This document shows positions 28,318 to 36,169 of a DNA stretch of 64,000 nucleotides, piece after piece. The DNA comes from Formosa agariphila KMM 3901 (GTDB lineage Bacteria > Bacteroidota > Bacteroidia > Flavobacteriales > Flavobacteriaceae). Each line of letters opens with the position of its first letter. Position 1 is the first letter of the stretch. Below the pieces are notes generated by a model. The model had not been told where the DNA came from and did no database searches. It worked only from the letters and a program-made list of their open reading frames with translations. Made by a program: the position numbers and the translations under genes. The stretch spans positions 3,168,940-3,232,939 of the forward strand of contig NZ_HG315671.1 in the NCBI RefSeq assembly GCF_000723205.1, given 5' to 3'.

Positions 28318-28338
28318 TTTAAATGAAAGCTTATATAA

Positions 28339-30036
28339 TTACGAGAACGTAGTGGTATGTCCTACGGTTGTAGAGTAAGATTCAGATAAAATGGTATCTA
28401 CAAAAATCCACTCCGATTTCACTTCCGATGGTGTAAATGTCGCCATAAGATAGCCACGTCTAGAAGCATCGAAATACTGTAAACCATCTACCAATAACAT
28501 TAAAGCTTGCTCAAATCCAGCTAACATTTCTGGGTTTGTTGCGCCTAAATAGGTTTCGAAACCTGGAGAACTAATTCCTGATGTAGCAAGTTCAATTCCC
28601 ACTTCGGTACCATTTTGAGACGTTAATACGTTATTCCACGCATTGTGCGTATCTCCTGCTAAAGTGACTATTTTCTTGCCGTTTAAAGCATTGTAAATAA
28701 TCTCTCTATCTACAGGATATCCATCCCAAGCATCTAAATTATAAGGAATTGCAGACAAAACACGTGCCTTTTCTTCGGCTGTAAGTGTAGGGTCTTGTTG
28801 TAACATTCTGGTTTTAATGGTCACTAAATCGGTTAATATTTGCACGAAATTTGGACTACCAAAAGCCATTAATAATTCTGCTGGAATATACATTTTTCCC
28901 ATTAGCACCTGCTGACCTAGTACTTGCCATTTAGCAGAATTTCCTTGCAGTTCGCTAGTAACCCAACTAAGTTGTTCGTCACCTAATAAAGAACGTGATG
29001 TATCGCTTAATGCCGTTTGAAACGCAACAGCGTCGAAACCTGTTGCTGTAAAATAATTTGCAATGTTTAATTGTTTGTCTCGCCCGATAACACGAGTATC
29101 TAACATGATTAAATTAACAAGATTTCCTATATTAAACGTTCTGTAAATAATATCGTTTTTCCCTTCAGACAATTGAGAAAAAGGTAAAAATTCACTGTAA
29201 GCTTGTAACGCGTGTTGTTTACGCACTTCGAAAGACCCTTCGGTAGCTTCGTCATGATTTTCTGCACCATCTATGTATGTATCATTTGCAATTTCATGGT
29301 CGTCCCATATACAAATAAATGGTTTTTTCTGATGCGCTAATTGTAACGACACATCAGATCTGTATTGTTTATAGCGTGTTCTATAATCGTCTAAAGATAA
29401 AATTTCATGAGCCGGTTCATGCTGTCTGTTTAAAAATGCATTTTCGGCCGTAGAACCATAACCTCCAGCGCCGTATTCATAAAAATAATCTCCTAAATGC
29501 ACAATAATATCGGCATCAGAATTTGCCATAGCATCGTAAGCATTAAATAATCCGGCTTGATAATTAGAACACGAACACACGGCTAGTTTAACTTGAGATG
29601 CTTCAACCGGCAATGTCACAGTTTCTCCTACTACAGACATGGCATTATCTACGCTATTTATAAAACGGTAATATAATTTTTGATTAGCGTCTAGTTCTGC
29701 CAATTCTACTGCAATGGTTAAATCTCTAGAGGTCTCGGTGGTTATTTTTCCGGTTCTAATGATACTAGAAAAACTAGAGTCGGTTGCGACTTCCCAAATA
29801 ATTTCACTGTTTGCTGTTGCGTAGCGCGTCCAGATAATTACACTGGAACTGGTCGGGTCGAAACTAGCTACACCTTGATTAAAGTTTTTAGTACTAAGTA
29901 AAGATTCGTTGTAATCTGATTCGAAATTATCGTCGTCGTTACTACAACTTATAAAGTTTGGAGCTAACATAATTCCTCCAGTTGCAATTAACGCTTTTTT
30001 CAGAAATCCACGTCTACCCGTATCTTTTGATGCCAT
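28339..30036 (-). CDS. PhoD-like alkaline phosphatase, Tat-exported lipoprotein
   Basis: A 565-residue metallophosphatase, start ATG 30036 (MASKDTGRRGFLKK); a TTG at 30054 is less likely. The N-terminus has a twin-arginine signal (RRGFLKK) that ends in lipobox FISC followed by SNDDDN, so it is a Tat-dependent lipoprotein that may be displayed outside. An N-terminal beta domain (about 45-140) precedes the PhoD catalytic domain with HLGDYFYEYG, WDDHEIANDTY, MLDTR and AGDTHNAW, the usual metal and active-site motifs of this calcium/iron phosphodiesterase-phosphatase family. It probably releases phosphate from organic esters. It is a single-gene unit. Confidence 0.93.
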   Translation of the reverse strand: MASKDTGRRGFLKKALIATGGIMLAPNFISCSNDDDNFESDYNESLLSTKNFNQGVASFDPTSSSVIIWTRYATANSEIIWEVATDSSFSSIIRTGKITTETSRDLTIAVELAELDANQKLYYRFINSVDNAMSVVGETVTLPVEASQVKLAVCSCSNYQAGLFNAYDAMANSDADIIVHLGDYFYEYGAGGYGSTAENAFLNRQHEPAHEILSLDDYRTRYKQYRSDVSLQLAHQKKPFICIWDDHEIANDTYIDGAENHDEATEGSFEVRKQHALQAYSEFLPFSQLSEGKNDIIYRTFNIGNLVNLIMLDTRVIGRDKQLNIANYFTATGFDAVAFQTALSDTSRSLLGDEQLSWVTSELQGNSAKWQVLGQQVLMGKMYIPAELLMAFGSPNFVQILTDLVTIKTRMLQQDPTLTAEEKARVLSAIPYNLDAWDGYPVDREIIYNALNGKKIVTLAGDTHNAWNNVLTSQNGTEVGIELATSGISSPGFETYLGATNPEMLAGFEQALMLLVDGLQYFDASRRGYLMATFTPSEVKSEWIFVDTILSESYSTTVGHTTTFS

Positions 30037-30420
30037 ATTATTTTTTTTGTTCAAAAATGCCCCATTTTAAAGTTTCAAGGGTTAGTAAATCTTTAACGAT
30101 ATGTTACCTTATACTCAAATTAGCTTCAATTTTAAGACAGTTTTTAATACTCATAATCAGCCCAAGACATCTTTACCATTAACCCTACAAAATCAATATG
30201 TTAGAGGAGTGAAATTAAAAAAACAGACATTCCTAAAACAGAAAGAAAATCCTGTTAATTTTATGAATTACAAGAGTATAGCTTATAAAATAAAAAGCCC
30301 AGAATGTTATTTAAACATTTTGGACTTTTAAACTAATTGTTATTAACACTTGAAAATTAGCTTCTACTTTTTTATCATTTCTTTTAATTTATGTTGTACT
30401 TAATTTATTAAAACCACGAT
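30037..30420. other. Intergenic stretch without a gene
   Basis: This 384-base gap holds only the terminator of the DUF308 gene (30292-30329) and the promoter region of the PhoD gene. Open frames present here (for example 30101-30331 on the plus strand) have no family, no secretion signal and poor coding character. Confidence 0.55.
30292..30329 (-). terminator. Rho-independent terminator after the DUF308 gene
   Basis: On the minus strand AGTCCAAAATGTT pairs with AACATTCTGGGCT with G-T wobbles around a four-base loop, followed by a T-rich tail. Confidence 0.75.
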
Positions 30421-31017
30421 TTACTCCACCGTTTCTACTTCGTAAATATTGCTATCTTCTTCATTTAATTCTTTACTTATTTTCTTCAGATTAAAAGCTA
30501 AACTGATTTGAAAGAAACCGAGACATACAATACTAAAACCTGTATATAAGATGATACTCAATCCGCCAAAAACAGGGTGCGAAATCATTAAAAATGAAAA
30601 TAACATTCCTAAAATTGAACTCACTAAACCCCAGCCCCATCCTTTTACAGACGATTGTTCTAACTCGAAAGAAAGTCCGATGCCCATAATAGAACGAAAG
30701 AATAACATAAATCCAACATAAATTGGTAACATGACATGACTTAATCCTGGATTAGAGAATAAAATTAAAGCTAAAAGCACATCTATAAAGCCAGATGTTA
30801 AACTCCATTTCCAATTCGATATATTATTTTTATTGGTTAATACGAATCCGATTTGAAACAATCCGGAAATTAAAAATCCCAATTGAAATAAAATAGTTAA
30901 AGTGATATATGAAGCAACTGGTGTTCTAAAAACCCATACGCCTAACAACATCATTAAGACTCCTGAAACTAGTGGCATCCACCAGTATTTTAAACTGTTT
31001 TTTACTAAATTTTTCAT
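30421..31017 (-). CDS. DUF308 (HdeD-like) membrane protein
   Basis: A 198-residue inner-membrane protein with about six helices, start ATG 31017 (MKNLVKNSLKYWWMPLVSG). It has two copies of the short DUF308 repeat typical of HdeD (GVLMMLLGVWVFRTPVASY and later LGMLFSFLMISHPVFGG). HdeD-type proteins are acid-stress associated in enterobacteria, but the activity is not known. It lies downstream of the Crp/Fnr gene on the same strand, 77 bases apart. A -7 box TATCTTTG (31041-31048, minus strand) and a 16-bp palindrome at 31070-31085 place an activator site near -41, so the Crp/Fnr protein may control it. Confidence 0.85.
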   Translation of the reverse strand: MKNLVKNSLKYWWMPLVSGVLMMLLGVWVFRTPVASYITLTILFQLGFLISGLFQIGFVLTNKNNISNWKWSLTSGFIDVLLALILFSNPGLSHVMLPIYVGFMLFFRSIMGIGLSFELEQSSVKGWGWGLVSSILGMLFSFLMISHPVFGGLSIILYTGFSIVCLGFFQISLAFNLKKISKELNEEDSNIYEVETVE

Positions 31018-31040
31018 GATATATTGATTTAATAGTAGCA

Positions 31041-31085
31041 CAAAGATATAGCGACATCGGAGTTTGTAACTTAATCTAGATTAAG
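31041..31085 (-). promoter_or_regulatory. Promoter and Crp/Fnr-type palindrome of the DUF308 gene
   Basis: Palindrome CTTAATCTAGATTAAG at 31070-31085 and a consensus Bacteroidetes -7 box TATCTTTG at 31041-31048 (minus strand). The palindrome centre is about 36 bases upstream of the end of the -7 box, near -41/-42. The core is repeated at 20111-20122. Confidence 0.6.
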
Positions 31086-31094
31086 AAACGCAAC

Positions 31095-31637
31095 TTACTT
31101 ACCTCTAGCGATTTCACCTCTAATTTTACTGAGTACTTCTGGAGTAATTCCTAAATAAGAGGCTATCATTTTAAGAGGTATTCTTTCTACGGCTTCGGGA
31201 AAAGTTTCAATAAAATACGTATAGCGGTTTCGAGCCGGCTCACTAATAAGCATAATCAGTCGTCTTTGTAAAATCCCCATACGGAGCGCTAAATCTGTAA
31301 ATTCATTAAAGATGAGTTCGGGACTTAATCCGGTTGGACTTAATTTCTCTAGAGGAACACTTATCACCTCACTATCTTCAATCGTATCAATAAAAAGACT
31401 TGTTGGTATATTATTCTGACGAGATTCTACATCTGAAATATAATGCCCTTCGTGCGAAAAATCGAAGATATGCTCCTTACCTTTTTCATCGATAATATAA
31501 CTTCTTAAGAGTCCGCTTTTAACATAAAATAACTTGGCTTGCTCGTCTCCAGCAAACTGAAGAATTTGTCCTTTTTTGTAATGTTTCGTTTTGGCATCTG
31601 GCCTATTTATAAGGTCCGAAAAGTGTTCTAACTCCAT
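31095..31637 (-). CDS. Crp/Fnr family transcriptional regulator
   Basis: A 180-residue regulator with an N-terminal cyclic-nucleotide-type beta-roll (about 18-105, KKGQILQFAGDEQAKLFYVKSGLLRSYIIDEKGKEH is its start) and a short C-terminal helix-turn-helix (about 150-178, LKMIASYLGITPEVLSKIRGE). It lacks the Cys cluster of Fnr and is shorter than Crp. This compact type is abundant in Bacteroidetes and its ligands are mostly unknown. It is transcribed towards the DUF308 gene; the palindromes at 31070-31085 and 20111-20122 are the best candidates for its binding sites. Confidence 0.88.
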   Translation of the reverse strand: MELEHFSDLINRPDAKTKHYKKGQILQFAGDEQAKLFYVKSGLLRSYIIDEKGKEHIFDFSHEGHYISDVESRQNNIPTSLFIDTIEDSEVISVPLEKLSPTGLSPELIFNEFTDLALRMGILQRRLIMLISEPARNRYTYFIETFPEAVERIPLKMIASYLGITPEVLSKIRGEIARGK

Positions 31638-31830
31638 TTTTTATTTCATTTATTAACGACAGTATCGCCTTATAACCTACTAACTATCAATGTGAGAAAA
31701 AAATTCATTTTCATCAATAAATTTATTATATCAACTAAAAATAAGAATAAAAATTATTAAAAATCAAATCAACTAAAAAGAGATTTAATTCCGAGTAAAA
31801 TATATTATAACTTGCAGAAAAAATTAATTT

Positions 31831-32781
31831 ATGGATTTTACTAACCCTTTAGTATATGGTGTTCCTTGCTTTTTGGGCTTTATTGCCTTGGAATTCTCGT
31901 ATAGTAAAGTTTTTGACAAGGATAAAAAGGATTTATACAAAAAGAAAGATTTTATTTCTAGCCTTTCCCTTGGTGTAGGTTCTGCCGTTTTAGGCGCACT
32001 TATAAAGACGGTTTCCGTTATATTGATTTTTAATTTCGCTTACGACCTTTTTAATCCTGAAGTAAATGGCGTTCGCACCAATATTATGGGGTATAAATCG
32101 TTTGGTTATGCTTGGTATTTTTGGGCCATTTGTATGCTATTAGACGATTATACATATTATTGGTTTCACAGACAAAACCATATGGTTCGCGTATTATGGG
32201 CCGCACATATTGTACATCACTCTTCCGATAATTTTAATCTAGGTACTGCCGTACGAAATGGATGGTTTACGCTTTTTTACAAACCTTTCTTTTATGTGTG
32301 GATTGTAATTATTGGATTTCCGCCAGAAATGCTAGTGGTTTGCTTAGGAATTGAATCGTTATGGCAGTTTCAACTTCATACACAGTACGTTAAAAAGTTA
32401 GGGGTTTTCGAAAAATTCTTAAACACGCATACCATGCACCAAGTTCACCATGCTAGGAATTTAGAATACATGGATAAAAATCATGGTGGCTTCTTAAATG
32501 TATTCGACCGTATTTTTGGAACATGGAAAGAATTAGATGAAAATATTGAAATTGAATATGGCGTGTCTACACCTCCAGAGTCTTATAATTTATATGTGAT
32601 TTTAATGCACGAGTATCAGAACATTTGGGCAGATATGAAGAAAAGCAAAAACTGGTCTCACAAGTTTATGTATGCCTTTGGACCTCCAGGTTGGAGCCAC
32701 GACGGGAGCACATTAACCGTAAAACAAATGCGTAAACAAATCGCAGAAGAATCTAAAAACAACGATTTAACACCTGCTTAG
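31831..32781 (+). CDS. Sterol desaturase/fatty acid hydroxylase family protein
   Basis: A 316-residue membrane protein with about four helices and the His clusters of the di-iron hydroxylase superfamily: WFHRQNH (113-117), HIVHH (126-130), HTMHQVHH (200-207). These positions match the metal ligands, so the protein is likely an oxidative lipid-modifying enzyme of the inner membrane. The substrate (sterol-like, carotenoid, fatty acid or ether lipid) cannot be fixed. It stands alone and converges on the YhdH gene at a strong bidirectional terminator. Confidence 0.88.
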   Translation: MDFTNPLVYGVPCFLGFIALEFSYSKVFDKDKKDLYKKKDFISSLSLGVGSAVLGALIKTVSVILIFNFAYDLFNPEVNGVRTNIMGYKSFGYAWYFWAICMLLDDYTYYWFHRQNHMVRVLWAAHIVHHSSDNFNLGTAVRNGWFTLFYKPFFYVWIVIIGFPPEMLVVCLGIESLWQFQLHTQYVKKLGVFEKFLNTHTMHQVHHARNLEYMDKNHGGFLNVFDRIFGTWKELDENIEIEYGVSTPPESYNLYVILMHEYQNIWADMKKSKNWSHKFMYAFGPPGWSHDGSTLTVKQMRKQIAEESKNNDLTPA

Positions 32782-32804
32782 TGTGTTTTAAAATTGAACG
32801 AAAC

Positions 32805-32840
32805 AAAAAAAGATATCTCTATATAGAGATATCTTTTTTT
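32805..32840. terminator. Bidirectional terminator
   Basis: AGATATCTCT and AGAGATATCT form a perfect stem around a four-base loop, with A7 before and T7 after, between two convergent genes. Confidence 0.92.
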
Positions 32841-32874
32841 ATGAATAAATCGTAAATCGTGGATAAGTCTTAGA

Positions 32875-33876
32875 CTACTCTGTAATCTTTATAACGGTTC
32901 TCCCCTTTAGCTGTCCTTTAAGCATTAATTGTATTTTTTCATCGACTTGCTCTAAAGTGATTTCTGTAGCTGTGTCTTCTAGCTGACTGATTTTCCAATC
33001 GGATGCTAGATAATTCCAAACTTCGGTTCTGTAGTTCATTGGATAATTTTGAGAATCAATTCCGATTAAAGTCACGCCTCGCAAAATAAACGGAAACACC
33101 GTTAAGTCTAATTTTGGCGAAGCTACGTTACCACAACTAGTAACGGCTCCCATAGGTTGTGTGGCTTTTATTATGTTTTCTAAAATCACACCACCAACAG
33201 TATCAATCCCACCAGCAAATAGTGGTTTTAGCAATGGTTTTTTTTCGAAGTTTTCAATGTCATTTCGTAATAAAATTTCACTAGCACCTTGCGCTTTTAA
33301 AAAATCAGACTCAGATTCTTTTCCTGTTATTGCAACAACAGTATAGCCTAATGTATTTAGTATCGCAACACTTAAAGCGCCTACTCCACCCGTGGCACCA
33401 GACACCACAACTTTACCATCGTCAGGTTTTACTAGTTGCGTTAATCTAAGTACAGACATTCCTGCTGTTAATCCAGCAGTTCCGTAAATCATAGCATCTT
33501 TCATTGTTAAGGTCTCTGGTAATTTTACAGCCCAATGTGCAGGCACGGTAATATACTCGGCGAAACCACCATCGGTATTCATCCCTAAATCGTAACTGGT
33601 TACGATAACTTGGTCTCCAATTTGCCATGCATCACTAGATGATTCTTCAATAATCCCTACAGCATCAATTCCTGGAGTATGCGGAAAATGCCTGGTTACA
33701 CCCTTATTTCCAGAAACCGATAAAGCATCTTTATAATTCAGTGAACTGTAGTGTACTTTAACTCGAATTTCATCTTCATTTAAAGGACTAACGGCCATAT
33801 CTTTAATAGAAGTTTTAAAGGCCGAATCGACTTCTTCGACTCGAAAAGCCTTGAAAATTGAATTGTTTGCTTTCAT
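32875..33876 (-). CDS. YhdH/YhfP (AcuI) family quinone oxidoreductase
   Basis: A 333-residue zinc-independent MDR-type oxidoreductase. Motifs: HYSSLNYKDALSVSGNKGV (about 43-61), HTPGIDAVGIIEES, and the NADP-binding SGATGGVGALSVAIL. It closely fits the YhdH/YhfP/AcuI family, whose members reduce acryloyl-CoA or related enones with NADPH in the cytoplasm. AcuI relatives detoxify acrylate made from the algal compound DMSP, which suits a marine organism, but this role is inferred. It is divergent from an HxlR regulator gene, which probably represses it in response to electrophiles. Confidence 0.9.
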   Translation of the reverse strand: MKANNSIFKAFRVEEVDSAFKTSIKDMAVSPLNEDEIRVKVHYSSLNYKDALSVSGNKGVTRHFPHTPGIDAVGIIEESSSDAWQIGDQVIVTSYDLGMNTDGGFAEYITVPAHWAVKLPETLTMKDAMIYGTAGLTAGMSVLRLTQLVKPDDGKVVVSGATGGVGALSVAILNTLGYTVVAITGKESESDFLKAQGASEILLRNDIENFEKKPLLKPLFAGGIDTVGGVILENIIKATQPMGAVTSCGNVASPKLDLTVFPFILRGVTLIGIDSQNYPMNYRTEVWNYLASDWKISQLEDTATEITLEQVDEKIQLMLKGQLKGRTVIKITE

Positions 33877-34012
33877 CTTAATTCTGTTTAATTTTACTTA
33901 CTTTTATACAAATTTCAGCATAATATTGGTAACAACCAACACCTTACAATATGTTGGGTAACGAACATTTTATTCTGAATTGTACAGTGCAATAGGTTAG
34001 CAAAGAAAAAAA

Positions 34013-34339
34013 ATGAAAAAAAGTTATTGTCCCATAGACACCTTTATAAATGTGCTAAAAGGCAAACGTAAAGGAACAATTATTTTACACCTTTTTCAAG
34101 GCAATAAACGGTATGGCGAATTGGTAAAATTAATACCAGACATTAGCGAACGCATGACCACCAAACAGCTTAAAGAATTAGAAGCAGATGGTTTAATTAA
34201 TCGGACCGTTTTCCCTGAAGTTCCACCAAGAGTGGAATACAGTTTAACCGATTTAGGCAAAGAAATCCAGCCTTACCTTAAAGGCATGTACAGAGGTGGT
34301 ATTCTTTTTGAGAAAACTATAGCCGACACAGAATCTTAA
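34013..34339 (+). CDS. HxlR family transcriptional regulator
   Basis: A 108-residue winged-helix regulator with the HxlR pattern: Cys6 in SYCPIDTF near the N-terminus, GTIILHLFQGNKRYGELVKLIPDISERMTTKQLKELEADGLI (about 27-68), then the wing VPPRVEYSLTDLGKE. The conserved N-terminal Cys in such proteins senses quinones or aldehydes. It is divergent from the YhdH/YhfP oxidoreductase gene across 136 bases that include direct repeats of the form TTGG-GTAAC at about 33930 and 33954, a possible binding site. I infer that it controls the oxidoreductase. Confidence 0.88.
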   Translation: MKKSYCPIDTFINVLKGKRKGTIILHLFQGNKRYGELVKLIPDISERMTTKQLKELEADGLINRTVFPEVPPRVEYSLTDLGKEIQPYLKGMYRGGILFEKTIADTES

Positions 34340-34517
34340 TGTAATTAGCCTTTTTACACCTTAATAATTAGTCACTCCTCACCTATTTTCAGACGTCTTA
34401 AACACCGTATCATTATTAACCTTAAAAATATGCTGTTCATCTAAAACTAGAAACCACTTAGTAATCCATCTTAAAACCGTGTTAAATTTTAACTATATTT
34501 GTTAAAAACCACATATA

Positions 34518-34949
34518 ATGCGATATAAATCAACCTTTAAAAACCGTATTACTTTACTCTTTTTTTTTCTTCCATTTATTGCTTTAGCCGAAACTCACGA
34601 CAGTGGCTTTGAAGATTCTGTCGCCGAAGTTGTCAGTTGGATTGCACTAATTATTGCTCCAATAGCTTTAATAGGAGGCTTTCTATTTGTACATGTTCTA
34701 CCAGAGAAAATTGCTGAAAAGCGCAATCATCCTCAAGCACAAGCTATTAAAGTACTGTGTTTTCTGTCTTTACTTTTTGGAGGACTGCTTTGGCCATTAG
34801 CATGGTTATGGGCATACAGTAAACCCGTTTTCTACAAAATGGCTTACGGAACCGATAAGGGCGATTACCACGAAACCACTTTAGAAGAATTTAAAGAAGA
34901 AAAAGCGTCAAGAAAAAACGAAGCTCAACCAAACCCAGAAGAACACTAA
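34518..34949 (+). CDS. DUF3302 membrane protein (YiaW-like)
   Basis: A 143-residue membrane protein with a signal or first helix, then two hydrophobic segments (IALIIAPIALIGGFLFVHVLP and VLCFLSLLFGGLLWPLAWLWAY). The motif VHVLPEKIAEKRNHPQAQAIKVLCFLSLLFGG is that of DUF3302, a small protein found before HlyD-type YiaV/YibH genes in many bacteria. Here too the HlyD gene follows after 36 bases. Its role is thought to be in the assembly or function of that export unit but is not established. The C-terminal tail is charged and likely cytoplasmic. Confidence 0.85.
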   Translation: MRYKSTFKNRITLLFFFLPFIALAETHDSGFEDSVAEVVSWIALIIAPIALIGGFLFVHVLPEKIAEKRNHPQAQAIKVLCFLSLLFGGLLWPLAWLWAYSKPVFYKMAYGTDKGDYHETTLEEFKEEKASRKNEAQPNPEEH

Positions 34950-34985
34950 CACTGTATTTAAACACACCTATTAAACCACCAACCT

Positions 34986-36167
34986 ATGGAAATTTTATTA
35001 CTCATTATATATAGTGGAATTGTTTGGCTTATCTTTTTCAAATTCAAACTATTGCCATGGAATACCATTTCGCAAGTTATTGTATTCATTATTCCAGTAG
35101 TCGCGATTTCGTTGCTTATCCTATTTTTAAATATTGTTGCACCATCGTCTCACGATGTTCGTGTTTTAAATTATAATGTTGAAATAGTACCAACTGTAAC
35201 AGGTATGGTTACAGAGGTTAATGTAAAACCTAATCAGCATGTAAAAAAGGGAGATACTTTATTTAAAATAGACCCGGTTCCTTTTCAATTAAAAGTAGAC
35301 AATCTTAAATCTAGAATTCCGTCGTTAGAAGCAAAGGTAGTAAGTGCAAAAGCTTACGACCGTGAATTAGAAGATCAAATATCTGGAGCTGCAAATAGAA
35401 TTCATGTGATTGATGCACAACTGGATTTAGCTATAAAACGTGAACAGCAAACCAAACAATTAGCAGATTTAGGAGCGGGTTCTAAATTCGACTACGAACA
35501 AGCTCAAGCTAACTTAAGTAATTTACAAGCACAAAGAACTGTTGCTATTTCAGAAAAATCGCAATATTTACAACGTGTTTCTGCCGTGAATACTGAAGGT
35601 GAATTATCTGAAATCACACAAGCCCGTGCCGATTTAGAACAAGCCCAAGTTGAATTGCAAGAAGCCGAATGGAAACTCTCGCAAACCGTATATCTTGCGC
35701 CATCTAACGGTCGAATTGTAAACTTACAATTACGTCCTGGAACCATAGCTGTACAATTTCCTATAAAACCTGTATTGACTTTTATTGAAGACGAACAGTG
35801 GATTATTGCATTATATAATCAGAATGAAATTAGATACGTTAAAGATGATGATCCTGCAGAAATTGCACTAAAAACCTATCCGAATAAGATAATAAAATGT
35901 AAAGTCGATCATATCATTTGGGCTAACGCACAAGGTCAAATTACAGCGAGTGGTAGACTACCAGATACTCAAGAATCTCATTTAACTGAAGGGCGCTTTG
36001 CCGTGAGGTTAAGTGTTACCGATCAAGACAAAGATTTATTTCTAGCTCCAGGAGCTGTTGGGCAAGGTGCTATTTACACAGAGAAAGGCGCTTTAATTCA
36101 CTTGGTTAGAAAAGTGATTATGAGAGTAGGTACAAAGATGGACTGGTTAGTACTTAAACTACATTAA
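34986..36167 (+). CDS. HlyD family membrane fusion protein (YibH/YiaV-like)
   Basis: A 393-residue periplasmic adaptor with two N-terminal transmembrane helices (about 3-20 and 30-50), a biotinyl-lipoyl-like domain (TVTGMVTEVNVKPNQHVKKGDTLFKIDPVPFQ), a long coiled coil (about 105-220), and the second lipoyl half plus beta barrel. This is the architecture of YibH/YiaV-type HlyD proteins. It lies 36 bases after the DUF3302 gene and only 2 bases before the outer-membrane factor gene. No inner-membrane pump gene (ABC, RND or MFS) is in the cluster, so the energy source of the export unit is unclear. Confidence 0.9.
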   Translation: MEILLLIIYSGIVWLIFFKFKLLPWNTISQVIVFIIPVVAISLLILFLNIVAPSSHDVRVLNYNVEIVPTVTGMVTEVNVKPNQHVKKGDTLFKIDPVPFQLKVDNLKSRIPSLEAKVVSAKAYDRELEDQISGAANRIHVIDAQLDLAIKREQQTKQLADLGAGSKFDYEQAQANLSNLQAQRTVAISEKSQYLQRVSAVNTEGELSEITQARADLEQAQVELQEAEWKLSQTVYLAPSNGRIVNLQLRPGTIAVQFPIKPVLTFIEDEQWIIALYNQNEIRYVKDDDPAEIALKTYPNKIIKCKVDHIIWANAQGQITASGRLPDTQESHLTEGRFAVRLSVTDQDKDLFLAPGAVGQGAIYTEKGALIHLVRKVIMRVGTKMDWLVLKLH

Positions 36168-36169
36168 GG

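Larger units (their letters stand above)
27913..28338. other. Intergenic stretch without a gene
   Basis: This 426-base gap holds the promoter and operator of the big lyase gene (27969-28001) and the terminator of the upstream PhoD gene (28281-28317). Nothing else was recognised between 28002 and 28280. Confidence 0.6.

Noticed and set aside
28339-30036. PhoD gene as part of the alginate lyase transcription unit
   Set aside because: A strong hairpin terminator at 28281-28317 and a separate promoter with operator at 27969-28001 lie between them.
30101-30331. 76-residue open frame on the plus strand in the gap between the PhoD and DUF308 genes
   Set aside because: No signal, no family, high Lys/Asn content and an overlap with the minus-strand terminator at 30292-30329 point to chance.
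33877-34012. Possible HxlR operator with TTGG-GTAAC repeats
   Set aside because: The repeats are short and imperfect; they are mentioned with the regulator but not listed as a separate feature.
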